Source of the DNA: Sphingomonas sp. CCH10-B3
Lineage (GTDB): Bacteria > Pseudomonadota > Alphaproteobacteria > Sphingomonadales > Sphingomonadaceae
Direction: 5' to 3'
Assembly (NCBI RefSeq): GCF_001556185.1
Contig: NZ_LSIJ01000101.1
Location: forward strand, 1 to 64,000
Length of the DNA: 64,000 nt
Positions 19,249-27,975 of this stretch are shown piece by piece (position 1 is the first letter of the stretch; every line of letters begins with the position of its first letter). A model generated the notes under the pieces. The model was not told where the DNA came from. It saw only the letters and a list, made by a program, of their open reading frames with translations, and ran no database searches. The position numbers and the translations under genes were made by a program.

Positions 19249-20626
19249 GTGGGGCGGGCGCTTCGCCGAAGGCCCGGCAGCGGTGATGCGCGAGATAAAC
19301 GCGTCGATCCCGTTCGACAAGCGACTGTGGCGGCAGGACGTCGCGGCGTCGAAAGCGCATGTCGCGATGCTCGGCGCGGCAGGCATCGTCGCGCCCGATG
19401 ATGCTGCTTCGATCAGTGCCGGACTCGACGCCGTCGCCGCCGATTATGCCGCGAGCGGTGTCGCCGACGACCTGAGCCTCGAAGATATCCACATGCAGAC
19501 CGAAGCGCGGCTTGCCGACAAGATCGGCCCGGTCGCCGGGCGGCTGCATACCGCGCGCAGCCGCAACGATCAGGTCGCGACCGACTTCCGGCTGTGGGTG
19601 CGCGATGCGATCGACCAGGTCGATGCCGCGCTCGGCGCCTTTCAGGACGCGCTGATCGACCGCGCCGAGGAACATGCCGACAGCGTGATGCCCGGCTTCA
19701 CGCACCTCCAGAGCGCGCAGCCGGTAACGCTCGGCCATCACTTGATGGCGTACTACGAAATGATCGCGCGCGATCGCAGCCGCTTCGCCGATGCGCGGGT
19801 GCGGATGAATCAATGCCCGCTCGGCAGCGCCGCCCTCGCCGGAACCGGCTTCCCGATCGACCGCGAGATGACTGCGGCGGCGCTGGGCTTCGACGCGCCG
19901 ACGCGCAATTCGCTCGATGCCGTCAGCGACCGCGACTTCGCGCTCGATTATCTGATGGCAGCGACGCAAGTGGCGCTGCACTTGTCGCGGCTGGCCGAAG
20001 AATTCATCCTGTGGGCGTCGCAGCCGTTCGGCTTTGTGTCGCTGTCGGATCAATGGTCGACCGGCAGCTCGATCATGCCGCAGAAGCGCAACCCCGATGC
20101 CGCCGAGCTGGTGCGCGGCCATTCGGGGCGCATTGCCGGCTGCATGACCGCGCTCGTCATGACGATGAAGGGCCTGCCGCTGGCCTATTCAAAGGACATG
20201 CAGGACGACAAGCCGCCGGTGTTCGAAGCGCACGACCTGCTCGGGCTGTCGATCGCCGCGATGACGGGCATGGTCGCGTCGGCGACCTTCCGCACCGAGC
20301 GGATGCGCGCCGCTGCCGAGGCTGGCTTCGCGACCGCGACCGACCTCGCCGACTGGCTGGTACGCGCGGCCAACATCCCGTTCCGCGAGGCGCATCACAT
20401 CACCGGGCGCGCAGTGAAACTTGCCGAGGAACGCGGGGTCGCGCTCGATCAATTGCCGCTCACCGACTTGCAAGCCATTGACTCGCGGATCGACGAACGC
20501 GTCTATGGCGTGCTCGGTGTCGATGCATCCGTCGCGGCCCGCGCTAGTTTTGGCGGCACCGCGCCGGACCGTGTCCGCGCCGCCGTCGCCGCCGCGCGCC
20601 GGGCCCGACAGGAGGAAAGCCGATGA
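19247..20626 (+). CDS. argH: Argininosuccinate lyase
   Basis: The product is 459 residues from the ATG at 19247 ([10 protein letters not shown]), the conserved ASL N-terminus; the open frame upstream is chance. It belongs to the fumarase/aspartase superfamily, with the signature [12 protein letters not shown] near 273-284, the [12 protein letters not shown] segment and [10 protein letters not shown] carrying the general-acid His. It releases fumarate from argininosuccinate as the last step of arginine synthesis. The start codon shares CATG with the divergent TlpA gene, so its promoter lies inside that gene. The next gene overlaps by ATGA, beginning an argH-lipoprotein-lysA series. Confidence 0.97.
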   Translation: MWGGRFAEGPAAVMREINASIPFDKRLWRQDVAASKAHVAMLGAAGIVAPDDAASISAGLDAVAADYAASGVADDLSLEDIHMQTEARLADKIGPVAGRLHTARSRNDQVATDFRLWVRDAIDQVDAALGAFQDALIDRAEEHADSVMPGFTHLQSAQPVTLGHHLMAYYEMIARDRSRFADARVRMNQCPLGSAALAGTGFPIDREMTAAALGFDAPTRNSLDAVSDRDFALDYLMAATQVALHLSRLAEEFILWASQPFGFVSLSDQWSTGSSIMPQKRNPDAAELVRGHSGRIAGCMTALVMTMKGLPLAYSKDMQDDKPPVFEAHDLLGLSIAAMTGMVASATFRTERMRAAAEAGFATATDLADWLVRAANIPFREAHHITGRAVKLAEERGVALDQLPLTDLQAIDSRIDERVYGVLGVDASVAARASFGGTAPDRVRAAVAAARRARQEESR

Positions 20627-20859
20627 AGCTATTGCCGCTTGCACCGCTGGTGCTGCTGGCCGGGTGCGGGTCTGCCGCAGCGCTCAAGCCCGCGCCCGGC
20701 AAGATGCTGCCGCCCAAACCTTTTGGCGCGACCGCGGTGCCGACCGCCAAACAGCTCGCAACGCCGTCGAGCCAGGCGCGGCCCGAACGCAGCGACGAAT
20801 TGCTGCGCAGTTCGGAAGAACGGCGCAATGACGAATTCGCCCTGCCGCCACCGAACTGA
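20623..20859 (+). CDS. Small lipoprotein between argH and lysA (LptM/YifL-like)
   Basis: The product is 78 residues with a lipobox LLAGC (Cys15) and a Pro-rich, then Glu/Arg-rich tail ([20 protein letters not shown]). A tiny lipoprotein immediately before lysA is a recurring arrangement in proteobacteria; the enterobacterial LptM (YifL) sits in a comparable position and helps LptD maturation. Equivalence here rests on size, lipobox and position only. The start overlaps the argH stop as ATGA, so translation is coupled. lysA follows after 15 bases. Confidence 0.75.
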   Translation: MKLLPLAPLVLLAGCGSAAALKPAPGKMLPPKPFGATAVPTAKQLATPSSQARPERSDELLRSSEERRNDEFALPPPN

Positions 20860-20874
20860 GCCGCAAACACCATC

Positions 20875-22134
20875 ATGGATCATTTTTCGCTGAAGGACGG
20901 CGCGCTCCACTGTGAAGACGTGCCGCTCGCCCGGATTGCGGCCGAAGTCGGCACGCCGGTCTATGTCTATTCGCAAGCAACGCTCGAGCGCCACGCCGAA
21001 GTGTTTCGCGCGGGGTTGAGCGGGGTTGAGCGCCCGCATCTGGCCTTTGCGGTCAAGGCCAATCCCAATCTCGCGGTGCTGCGCGTGCTCGCCAAGGCGG
21101 GCTATGGCGCCGATATCGTCTCGGGCGGCGAACTGGCGCGCGCGCTGGCGGCAGGCATGGCGCCCGCCGACATCGTCTTTTCGGGCGTGGGCAAGACCCG
21201 CGACGAACTTTCCGCCGCGCTTGCTGCCGGAATCGGTCAGGTCAATATCGAACTTGAGGAAGAGGGCCGCGTGCTCGGCGCCATCGCCGTCGCGCAAGGC
21301 CTGACCGCGCAGGCGGTGCTGCGCGTCAACCCGGACGTCGATGCGGGGACCCACGCCAAGATTTCGACCGGCAAGGCCGAGAACAAGTTCGGCGTCCCGA
21401 TCGATCAGGCCCCGGCGATCTTCGCGCGGCTGGCGGGGACGCCGGGGCTCAATCTGCGCGGCGTGGCGATCCACATCGGCAGTCAGCTCGGCACGCTTGC
21501 CCCGCTCGAGGCCGCCTATGCCCGGGTCGGACAGCTGGTCGCCGAGCTGCGCGCGACAGGCCATGCGATCACTCATGTCGATCTGGGCGGCGGGCTGGGC
21601 GTGCCCTATCGCACTGGCGACGTCGTCCCCAGCCCCGCCGAGTATGGCGCGATGGTCGCGCGCGCGACGCAGGGGTGGGACGTGGCGCTGATGTTCGAGC
21701 CCGGCCGGGTCATCTGCGGCAATGCCGGCGTGCTGCTGACGCGGGTGATCTGGGTGAAGCCCGGCGCGGTCCATCCGCATGTCATCGTCGATGCGGCGAT
21801 GAACGACCTCGCGCGCCCGGCGCTTTATGACGCGTGGCATGATTTCGTCGCCGTTCAACCGTCGGGCAAGCGGATGACCGCCAACATCGCCGGCCCGGTG
21901 TGCGAAAGCGGTGATACCTTCGCGACCGCGCGCGACATCGATGCGGTCGCAAGCGGCGATCTGGCGATCTTCCGTACTGCCGGCGCTTATGGCGCGACGA
22001 TGGCGAGCACCTACAACAGCCGCGCGCTGGTGCCCGAAGTGATGGTCAGCGGCGATCGCTATGCGGTGGTTGCCGATCGCATTGCCCCCGCGACGATCCT
22101 GAGCGCCGAGCGCGTGCCCGAATGGCTGGCGTAG
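20875..22134 (+). CDS. lysA: Diaminopimelate decarboxylase
   Basis: The product is 419 residues, standard length. The PLP-binding Lys61 sits in FAVKANPN at the start of the TIM barrel, HIGSQLG carries the substrate-site histidine, and the glycine-rich phosphate loop GGGLGVPY is present. The C-terminal beta domain has CESGD near 343-347, supplying the cysteine to the partner active site. It converts meso-diaminopimelate to lysine. It overlaps the following siroheme gene by 13 bases, placing lysine, siroheme and metal-transport genes on one probable transcript with argH. Confidence 0.97.
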   Translation: MDHFSLKDGALHCEDVPLARIAAEVGTPVYVYSQATLERHAEVFRAGLSGVERPHLAFAVKANPNLAVLRVLAKAGYGADIVSGGELARALAAGMAPADIVFSGVGKTRDELSAALAAGIGQVNIELEEEGRVLGAIAVAQGLTAQAVLRVNPDVDAGTHAKISTGKAENKFGVPIDQAPAIFARLAGTPGLNLRGVAIHIGSQLGTLAPLEAAYARVGQLVAELRATGHAITHVDLGGGLGVPYRTGDVVPSPAEYGAMVARATQGWDVALMFEPGRVICGNAGVLLTRVIWVKPGAVHPHVIVDAAMNDLARPALYDAWHDFVAVQPSGKRMTANIAGPVCESGDTFATARDIDAVASGDLAIFRTAGAYGATMASTYNSRALVPEVMVSGDRYAVVADRIAPATILSAERVPEWLA

Positions 22135-22898
22135 GCCTGCACAGCCTGCCACTGTTCGTGCGGCTGGCCGGGCGCGAGGTGATTTTGCTGGGCGATGGCG
22201 AGCAGGCCGAGCCCAAGCGACGGCTGCTCAACCGCGCGGGCGCCGTGGTGGTCGGCGAGGATGCACAAGCGGCACTGGCGATCGTCGCGATCGAGGATGA
22301 TGCCGAGGCGGAAGCCGCCGTCGCGCGCCTGAAGGCACGCGGCATTCTCGTCAACGCCGTTGATCGCCCGGCGCTATGCGACTTCACGCTGCCTGCGATT
22401 GTCGAGCGCAATCCCGTGCTGGTCGCGATTGGCACCGGCGGCGCGTCAGCCGGGCTGGCGGCGGCGCTGCGGCAACGGCTCGAAGCAATGTTGCCAGCCA
22501 ATCTGGGGGCGCTTGCTGAGGCACTCCACGCCGCGCGCGCTGCGTTGCGCAGCCGCTTTCCCGATGGCGCTGCGCGTCGCCACGCGATCGGCGCGGCGCT
22601 GGCCCCGGGCGCGGCACTCGATCCATTCGCGGTGCATGGCAATGATGCCGTTGCGCGCTGGCTGGCGGCTGCCGACGCGCCGGTCCAACGTGCCGAGCGG
22701 CTGGTGCTCCGTTCCGCCGACCCCGACGATCTGACGCTGCGGCAGGCGCGGCTGCTCGCGCTTGCCGACCGTGTCTATCATGCCGCCGATGCGCCGCTCG
22801 CGATCCTCGACCGCGCCCGCGCCGACGCCGAGCGCATTATCGGCCCCGCCCCCGCAGCGGCGCTGCCCGGCATCTCGATCGAAGTGGTGATGGCATGA
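22122..22898 (+). CDS. Siroheme synthase N-terminal-like protein (precorrin-2 dehydrogenase/ferrochelatase)
   Basis: The product is 258 residues, matching the N-terminal half of CysG or stand-alone Met8p/SirC rather than the fused enzyme with a methyltransferase domain. The NAD-binding segment VILLGDGEQAEPKRRLL (21-37) departs from the usual GGGxVAxRK. The conserved active-site region NAVDRPALCDFTLPAI and the GTGGASAGLAAALR loop are intact. Relatives oxidise precorrin-2 to sirohydrochlorin and insert iron, feeding sulfite and nitrite reductases. Uroporphyrinogen methyltransferase must be encoded elsewhere. It overlaps lysA by 13 bases and the next gene by ATGA. Confidence 0.85.
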   Translation: MAGVGLHSLPLFVRLAGREVILLGDGEQAEPKRRLLNRAGAVVVGEDAQAALAIVAIEDDAEAEAAVARLKARGILVNAVDRPALCDFTLPAIVERNPVLVAIGTGGASAGLAAALRQRLEAMLPANLGALAEALHAARAALRSRFPDGAARRHAIGAALAPGAALDPFAVHGNDAVARWLAAADAPVQRAERLVLRSADPDDLTLRQARLLALADRVYHAADAPLAILDRARADAERIIGPAPAAALPGISIEVVMA

Positions 22899-23845
22899 GC
22901 GGCTTTGCCTATTGCGTGCAGCACGAGCAGGTAATGAAGCTCAATCCGCGCGAGGCCGTCGATCATCAGGCCGAGCTCGTTTGGATCCACCTAACCGAAA
23001 GCGACACCGAAGCGCAGGCCTGGCTGATCGGCGAAGCAGGGCTGCCCGACTATATCGTCGAGGCCCTGACCGCGAACGAAACGCGCCCGCGCTGCGACCA
23101 GTTTGGCGACGGCGCCTTCCTTAATCTGCGCGGCCGGTCCGACGCGGCCATGCCGATGTCCGATCCGCTGGCGTCGGTGCGGATCTGGGTAGTGGCCGGT
23201 CGCGTGATCTCGGTCACGCGGCGCCCGCTGACCGCGCTTGATTTGGTTGAGGCGGAACTTGCCAAGGGGCTGATCCATGATCCCGGCGATCTGATTGCCG
23301 AATTTGCGGCCGCGATCACTACCGAACTTGACCCCGAAGTCGCCGAGCTGGGCGACGACCTCGACGATTGCGAGGCCGACCTGGACGCTGACAAGGTTTT
23401 CGAATTACGCCGCAAAGTCACTCAGATCCGGGTTGCCGCAATCGGCTATCGCCGCTTCCTGTCGCCGCAGCGCGCCGCAATCGAAAAGCTCGCGTCGTTG
23501 CAGGTCAACTGGCTGCACGAAGATGACCGGATGCATCTGTCGGCCGCTGCCGACCGCGCCGCGCGCATGGCCGAAGAGCTCGAATCGATCCGCGAGCGCG
23601 CCGCGCTGACTCACGAAGCGCTCACCGACTTGCGCGCCGAGCAGATCGACAGCCGGTCACTTGTGATTGCGATCGTTGCGATGATCTTTCTGCCGCTGAC
23701 CTTTCTGACGGGCCTGCTTGGCATGAATGTCGAGGGAATCCCTTATGCCAAGGAACCCTGGGCGTTCGACGGTGTGGTCGGCGTCTGCGTGCTGCTGGCA
23801 ACCGCCATCGCGGGCTATTTCGTCAAGCGGCGCTGGTTCCGCTGA
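22895..23845 (+). CDS. zntB: CorA-family divalent cation transporter, ZntB type
   Basis: The product is 316 residues. A large cytosolic funnel domain (about 1-255), including the ZntB-like segment ALTANETRPRCDQFGDGAFL, is followed by two C-terminal membrane segments with the family GMN pore motif near 274-276 (LLGMNVEGIPYA) in the loop between them. The tail KRRWFR is basic and cytosolic. ZntB exports or imports zinc with protons in characterised systems; magnesium transport is the alternative for CorA relatives. Overlap with the siroheme gene as ATGA suggests one transcript. Its last 23 bases overlap the 3' end of the convergent response regulator. Confidence 0.88.
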   Translation: MSGFAYCVQHEQVMKLNPREAVDHQAELVWIHLTESDTEAQAWLIGEAGLPDYIVEALTANETRPRCDQFGDGAFLNLRGRSDAAMPMSDPLASVRIWVVAGRVISVTRRPLTALDLVEAELAKGLIHDPGDLIAEFAAAITTELDPEVAELGDDLDDCEADLDADKVFELRRKVTQIRVAAIGYRRFLSPQRAAIEKLASLQVNWLHEDDRMHLSAAADRAARMAEELESIRERAALTHEALTDLRAEQIDSRSLVIAIVAMIFLPLTFLTGLLGMNVEGIPYAKEPWAFDGVVGVCVLLATAIAGYFVKRRWFR

Positions 23846-24425
23846 GCGCATCGACACGGTCGTTGAGGCTCTGCAGCGAGGCAATCAGCCGCAGCCGGTC
23901 GGCGCGCGTTTCGGCAAGCGCCGCGCGCGCCTCGCCCAGTTCCATCGCGCGCGCGGCAATCCGCGCGTCGAGCGTCGCGTTCGACCGCTTGAGTTCGGCG
24001 ATCCGGCGCGCGCGCGCGATCACGCGTTCGATCCGCGCCGCCAGCACGTCGAACGTGAACGGCTTGGCGACATAATCGTCGGCGCCGGCCTTGAAGACAT
24101 CGACCGCCGCGTGCGGATCGCCACTTGCGGTGATGACGATCACCGGCAGGTCGGCCGTCTCACGATTGCTGCGGATTTCGTGGAGCACACTCAGCCCCGA
24201 CATGCCGGGCATCACAAGGTCGCACAGCACCAGATCAAAGCCACGCGCCGCCAGCAGGTCGAGCGCTTCGGCACCGCTTTCGCACAGCACCACCAGATAG
24301 CCGTGCTGCGCAAGCTGCTGGCCAAGCACATTCAGGCTGGTGCGGCTGTCGTCGATCGCCAGAATCGTGCGCGTCTGCCCGCGCCGAAAGGCAGCGTTCG
24401 GGTCTTCGCGCGAAAGCACTTGCAT
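23823..24425 (-). CDS. Stand-alone response regulator: receiver domain plus C-terminal coiled coil
   Basis: The product is 200 residues. The receiver domain (about 18-140) has the acidic pair Asp25/Asp26, phospho-acceptor Asp69 in LVLCDLVMPG, Thr99 and Lys121 (KPF), so it should be phosphorylatable. In place of a DNA-binding domain, residues about 130-195 form a charged, Ala/Arg/Glu-rich helix likely to be a coiled coil. The output is therefore probably protein-protein, such as histidine-kinase scaffolding or motility control. No kinase gene is adjacent. It overlaps the end of zntB by 23 bases on the opposite strand. Confidence 0.92.
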   Translation of the reverse strand: MQVLSREDPNAAFRRGQTRTILAIDDSRTSLNVLGQQLAQHGYLVVLCESGAEALDLLAARGFDLVLCDLVMPGMSGLSVLHEIRSNRETADLPVIVITASGDPHAAVDVFKAGADDYVAKPFTFDVLAARIERVIARARRIAELKRSNATLDARIAARAMELGEARAALAETRADRLRLIASLQSLNDRVDALSGTSAA

Positions 24426-24554
24426 GGCGGGTCGCCTGACTCCTCGATTCAGTCAGGCGCACAATAGCGTCGATAGCGTCACAATCGGGTTAACGCCGCG
24501 CCAACCATCAATCGCGCGCTTGCAGCACCCGCCCTGCGCGGGCAGGCAAGGCAG

Positions 24555-26108
24555 ATGCGGTGGGACGCGATCATCATCGGCGGCGGACACAACGGGCTGG
24601 TGTGCGCCTGGTATCTGGCGCGCGCGGGCAAGCGCGTGCTGGTGCTCGAACGTCGCGGCATCGTCGGCGGCGCGGCAGTGACCGAAGAATTCGCCCCCGG
24701 CTTCCGCAATTCGACCGCGAGCTACACGCTCGGGCTGCTCGACCCGGCGATCATGGCGGACATGGATCTGGCGGGGCACGGGCTGCGCGTTGTCAGCCGG
24801 CCGTACAGCAATTTCCTGCCGACCGAGGATGGTCGTCACCTGTTGATGGGCGGCGGGCAATCTGCAGCGGCCGTGGCGCGCTGGTCGGCGAAGGACGTCG
24901 ACGCGCTGCCCGATTACGAGCGGCGGCTGAGCGATGTCGCGCGCGTGCTGCGGCTGCTCGCCGACCGGGTGCCACCGTCGGGCGACGCCGCCGGGATCGT
25001 GCGCGCGGTCGAACAGGGCTGGCGGCTGCTGGGCCTGTCGGCGCAGGCGAAGCGCGACGCGATCGACCTGTTCACGCGGTCGGCGCGCGAAGTCCTCGAC
25101 GGCTTCTTCGAGAGCGATCCGGTGAAAGCGGTATTCGGCTTCGATTCGATCGTCGGCCATTATGCCAGCCCCGACACGCCGGGCAGCGCCTATGTGCTGC
25201 TACACCATGTCTTCGGTGAAGTGAATGGCGAGCCCGGAGCCTGGGGCCATGCGATCGGCGGCATGGGCGCGGTGACGCAAGCGATGGCGCGGGCGTGCGA
25301 GCGCGCGGGCGTGACGATCCGTACAAATGCGCCGGTGGCGCGGGTTCTGGCCGAGAGTGGTCGGGCCGAGGGTGTCGAGTTGGCCGACGGCGAGCGCATC
25401 GCGGCCGGGGTCGTGGCCGCCAATTGCCACCCGAAGACACTGCTGCTCGACCTTCTCGATCCCGGGCTACTCGACCCGGCACTGCGCACACGGATCACCC
25501 GCCATGCCAATGGATCGGGTACGTTCCGCATGAATGTCGCGCTGTCGGCACTGCCGCGCTTCACGGCGATGCCCGAGCCGGGCGATCATCTGAAGAGCGG
25601 CATCATTCTCGCGCCCAGCCTCGATTTCATGGACCGCGCGTACAGCGACGCCCGCGCGCACGGCTGGTCGCGGCGCCCGATCGTCGAAATGCTGATCCCG
25701 AGCCTCGTCGACGACAGCCTCGCGCCGCCGGGCGCGCATGTCGCGAGCCTGTTCGCGCAGCATTTCGACCCGCGCCTCGCCGATTGGGACCAGCATCGGG
25801 GTGCCGCGGCCGATGCGGTGCTCGACACGGTGGAGGTATTTGCGCCGGGCTTTCGCGCCTCGATCGTCGGGCAGATCGCGCTCAGCCCCGCCGATCTCGA
25901 AGCGCGCTTCGGACTGGTCGGCGGCGATATTTTCCACGGGCGCATGTCGCTCGACCAACTCTGGGCTGCGCGGCCCGTGTTCGGGCTTGGCGCGCACCGG
26001 ATGCCGCTCAAGGGGCTGTGGCTGTGCGGGTCGGGCGCGCACCCCGGTGGCGGCGTCAGCGGTCGCCCGGGCCGCAATTGCGCGCGGGCAATGCTGGGGC
26101 GCGTTTAG
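24555..26108 (+). CDS. FAD-dependent oxidoreductase, phytoene desaturase/PYROXD2-like
   Basis: The product is 517 residues. The N-terminal dinucleotide-binding motif is GGGHNG at 9-14 with the acidic end of strand 2 (VLVLERR). A C-terminal FAD segment (LWLCGSGAHPGGGVSG, then GRNCARAM) is typical of CrtI-related flavoproteins. It resembles the NAD(P)/FAD oxidoreductases grouped with human PYROXD2 rather than classical carotenoid CrtI, and no crt genes are adjacent. The substrate is unknown, possibly a lipid or isoprenoid. Its stop codon overlaps the fliS stop codon (convergent), which marks the edge of the flagellar locus. Confidence 0.88.
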   Translation: MRWDAIIIGGGHNGLVCAWYLARAGKRVLVLERRGIVGGAAVTEEFAPGFRNSTASYTLGLLDPAIMADMDLAGHGLRVVSRPYSNFLPTEDGRHLLMGGGQSAAAVARWSAKDVDALPDYERRLSDVARVLRLLADRVPPSGDAAGIVRAVEQGWRLLGLSAQAKRDAIDLFTRSAREVLDGFFESDPVKAVFGFDSIVGHYASPDTPGSAYVLLHHVFGEVNGEPGAWGHAIGGMGAVTQAMARACERAGVTIRTNAPVARVLAESGRAEGVELADGERIAAGVVAANCHPKTLLLDLLDPGLLDPALRTRITRHANGSGTFRMNVALSALPRFTAMPEPGDHLKSGIILAPSLDFMDRAYSDARAHGWSRRPIVEMLIPSLVDDSLAPPGAHVASLFAQHFDPRLADWDQHRGAAADAVLDTVEVFAPGFRASIVGQIALSPADLEARFGLVGGDIFHGRMSLDQLWAARPVFGLGAHRMPLKGLWLCGSGAHPGGGVSGRPGRNCARAMLGRV

Positions 26109-26506
26109 GCTGCCTTGATCTGGCGCCAGACGGCGGCAATCTCGCCGAGATTGCGCGCGACATTCAGGAACGGGGCAGGATCATTGCCCAGGCTCGCCGC
26201 GACGATCTGCTTGCGCGCGCCGCGATAGAGATTGGCCAGCGTGTACGAAACATCGCCGCCCTTGTCGAAATCGAGCCCGCTTTCGAGCGCGAACAGGATC
26301 GTCAGCGCGCGCGAGATTTTCTCGCTCTTGAGCGCCTGATCATTGTTGCGGATCGCCGCCGCGACCGCGCCGAGCGCGCGCGTGACTTCCTCATACATCA
26401 CCGAAACCAACGCATGCGGATCGCCCAGCGCAGTCCGGCCGGCAACGTCGATCGATCGATAGGCAGTGTCGGCGCGGCTTGCGCGCGCCGCGGCTTGGGA
26501 CAGCAT
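26105..26506 (-). CDS. fliS: Flagellar export chaperone FliS
   Basis: The product is 133 residues, helical, the size of FliS. It keeps flagellin unpolymerised in the cytosol and delivers it to FlhA. Family marks are the N-terminal DTAYRSIDVAG segment, the ALVSVMYEEVTRALGAVAAA helix and the LESGLDFDKGGDVSYTLANL stretch. It follows fliD directly, with the fliD stop and the fliS start sharing one base (TGATG). It is the last gene of the long minus-strand fli run. Confidence 0.95.
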   Translation of the reverse strand: MLSQAAARASRADTAYRSIDVAGRTALGDPHALVSVMYEEVTRALGAVAAAIRNNDQALKSEKISRALTILFALESGLDFDKGGDVSYTLANLYRGARKQIVAASLGNDPAPFLNVARNLGEIAAVWRQIKAA

Positions 26507-27927
26507 CAGTTATCGCTCGTATTAGTCTTGAATTGCTGGGTCAGGAACGCCGAGGTCTGCTTGTAGGCAGCGACGCGCGCATCCGAATTGCTGAATTGCC
26601 GGGTCAGCCGGGCGCGATAGCTGTCGGTTTCGCTTGCCACCCGGTCCTGCTGCTCGGCGATCTTGCTCTGCTGTTTGGTGTAGCGGTCGATCGTCGCGCC
26701 CAGACCAATGGTGGTGCTGGTCGCGCTGTCGGCGATCGCCTTGAACGCCGCGGCCAGCCCGCCACCGGTCGCGCCGGTGCCGTCGGCGAACAGCGCTTCG
26801 ACCGCTTCGGGATAGTTTTTCAGCGCGGCATCGAGTTGGGCGGTGCGGACCGAAATCGTGCCGTCGCGATTGGTGCTGATACCAACTTCGGCGAGTGTGC
26901 GCGGTGCGCCCGAGGTCGTCACCGTGCTGAGCGTGGTCAGGTTGAGCCGGCCGAGCGCGGTGCCGAAGCTGCGCGCCGCTGCATCACCGCGCAACGGGCC
27001 GTCGGTCGCGTTGGTCTGCGCCTTCACGTTCGCGAGCAGATTGTTATAGGCCGCGACATAATCGTTCACGACTTGCTTCAGCGCATCGGTCGGCGTGGTG
27101 CTGGTCAGCGTCACAGTGGTGCCGACTTTCGCGGTCACCAGATCGAGCTTCACACCATCGACCAGATCGCTGATCGAATTGGTCGAACGCTTGAGCGCGG
27201 TGCCGTCGACCGCGACGATCGCATCCTGTGCCGCCGTGCCGACCGTCGACCCCACGCCGATGTCGAGCGCGGCGAGCCCTTCGGCGCCGACGTCTTCGGT
27301 TGCGGTCAGCGTGAAGGCCTGCGCTTCGCCGGTCTGGCCCTTCAGCGCCAGCCGCGCGCCCGACGAATCGGTGATAATGCTGGCGGTGACACCGGCATTG
27401 GCAGCATTGATCGCGGCAGCGATGCCGTTGAGGCTGGAATTCGATGAATCGATCGTGATGCTCACCGCCGCGCTGCTGCCCGCGGTGAAGCCGGTGATGA
27501 CGCCGTCCGTTGTCGTCGCGGTGCCGAGCTGCAGCGTCAGCGTGCCCGTGCCGATCGCTGCCGTGCGGTCGGCGACCGGGCTGCTCGCGGTTGCCTGCGC
27601 CTGGGCGAGCTGGCGGACTTCAAGCTGGGTCGAAACGCCCGACAGCTTGGCGCCCGAAATCGCGCTTGCCCTGATGACCGAGGTGTCGGAGCTGGTCGCC
27701 TGCGCCGACACCGTCCCGCCCTTGGCGAGCGTATTGAGCCCGTCGGCGAAGCTGGTGATGTCGCTCTTCAGCGTGCTCGCCGCCGAAATCTGCTTGCTGA
27801 GCGTCTGGTTCTGGCGGTTGAGCGCGCCGTTCTTGGCCTGGAAATTGGCGGTGACCAGCTGATTGACGAGGCTGGGGATGTCGATGCCCGATCCGGCCCC
27901 CAGCGTATTGACGATCGAATCGACCAT
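26506..27927 (-). CDS. fliD: Flagellar filament cap protein FliD
   Basis: The product is 473 residues. The N-terminal D0 region (SGIDIPSLVNQLVTANF) and the C-terminal coiled coil (IDRYTKQQSKIAEQQDRVAS) are the conserved export and assembly parts; the middle is Ala/Thr/Ser-rich and variable. FliD caps the growing filament and folds incoming flagellin. It starts 48 bases after flhB, a gap containing a 16-base palindrome. fliS is coupled behind it. Confidence 0.96.
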   Translation of the reverse strand: MVDSIVNTLGAGSGIDIPSLVNQLVTANFQAKNGALNRQNQTLSKQISAASTLKSDITSFADGLNTLAKGGTVSAQATSSDTSVIRASAISGAKLSGVSTQLEVRQLAQAQATASSPVADRTAAIGTGTLTLQLGTATTTDGVITGFTAGSSAAVSITIDSSNSSLNGIAAAINAANAGVTASIITDSSGARLALKGQTGEAQAFTLTATEDVGAEGLAALDIGVGSTVGTAAQDAIVAVDGTALKRSTNSISDLVDGVKLDLVTAKVGTTVTLTSTTPTDALKQVVNDYVAAYNNLLANVKAQTNATDGPLRGDAAARSFGTALGRLNLTTLSTVTTSGAPRTLAEVGISTNRDGTISVRTAQLDAALKNYPEAVEALFADGTGATGGGLAAAFKAIADSATSTTIGLGATIDRYTKQQSKIAEQQDRVASETDSYRARLTRQFSNSDARVAAYKQTSAFLTQQFKTNTSDN

Positions 27928-27955
27928 GGCGCACCCTTTTTCCTGTCAGAAGGAA

Positions 27956-27971
27956 CGACCGCGCGCGGTCG
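27956..27971. repeat. 16-bp perfect palindrome between flhB and fliD
   Basis: CGACCGCGCGCGGTCG is self-complementary and fills much of the 48-base gap before fliD. On the minus strand it is followed by TTCCTTCTG, so it is not a standard T-run terminator. It may be an mRNA hairpin that lowers expression or marks an RNA-processing point between the export genes and fliD/fliS, or an operator. No sigma54 match was found in the gap. Confidence 0.5.
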
Positions 27972-27975
27972 ATCC

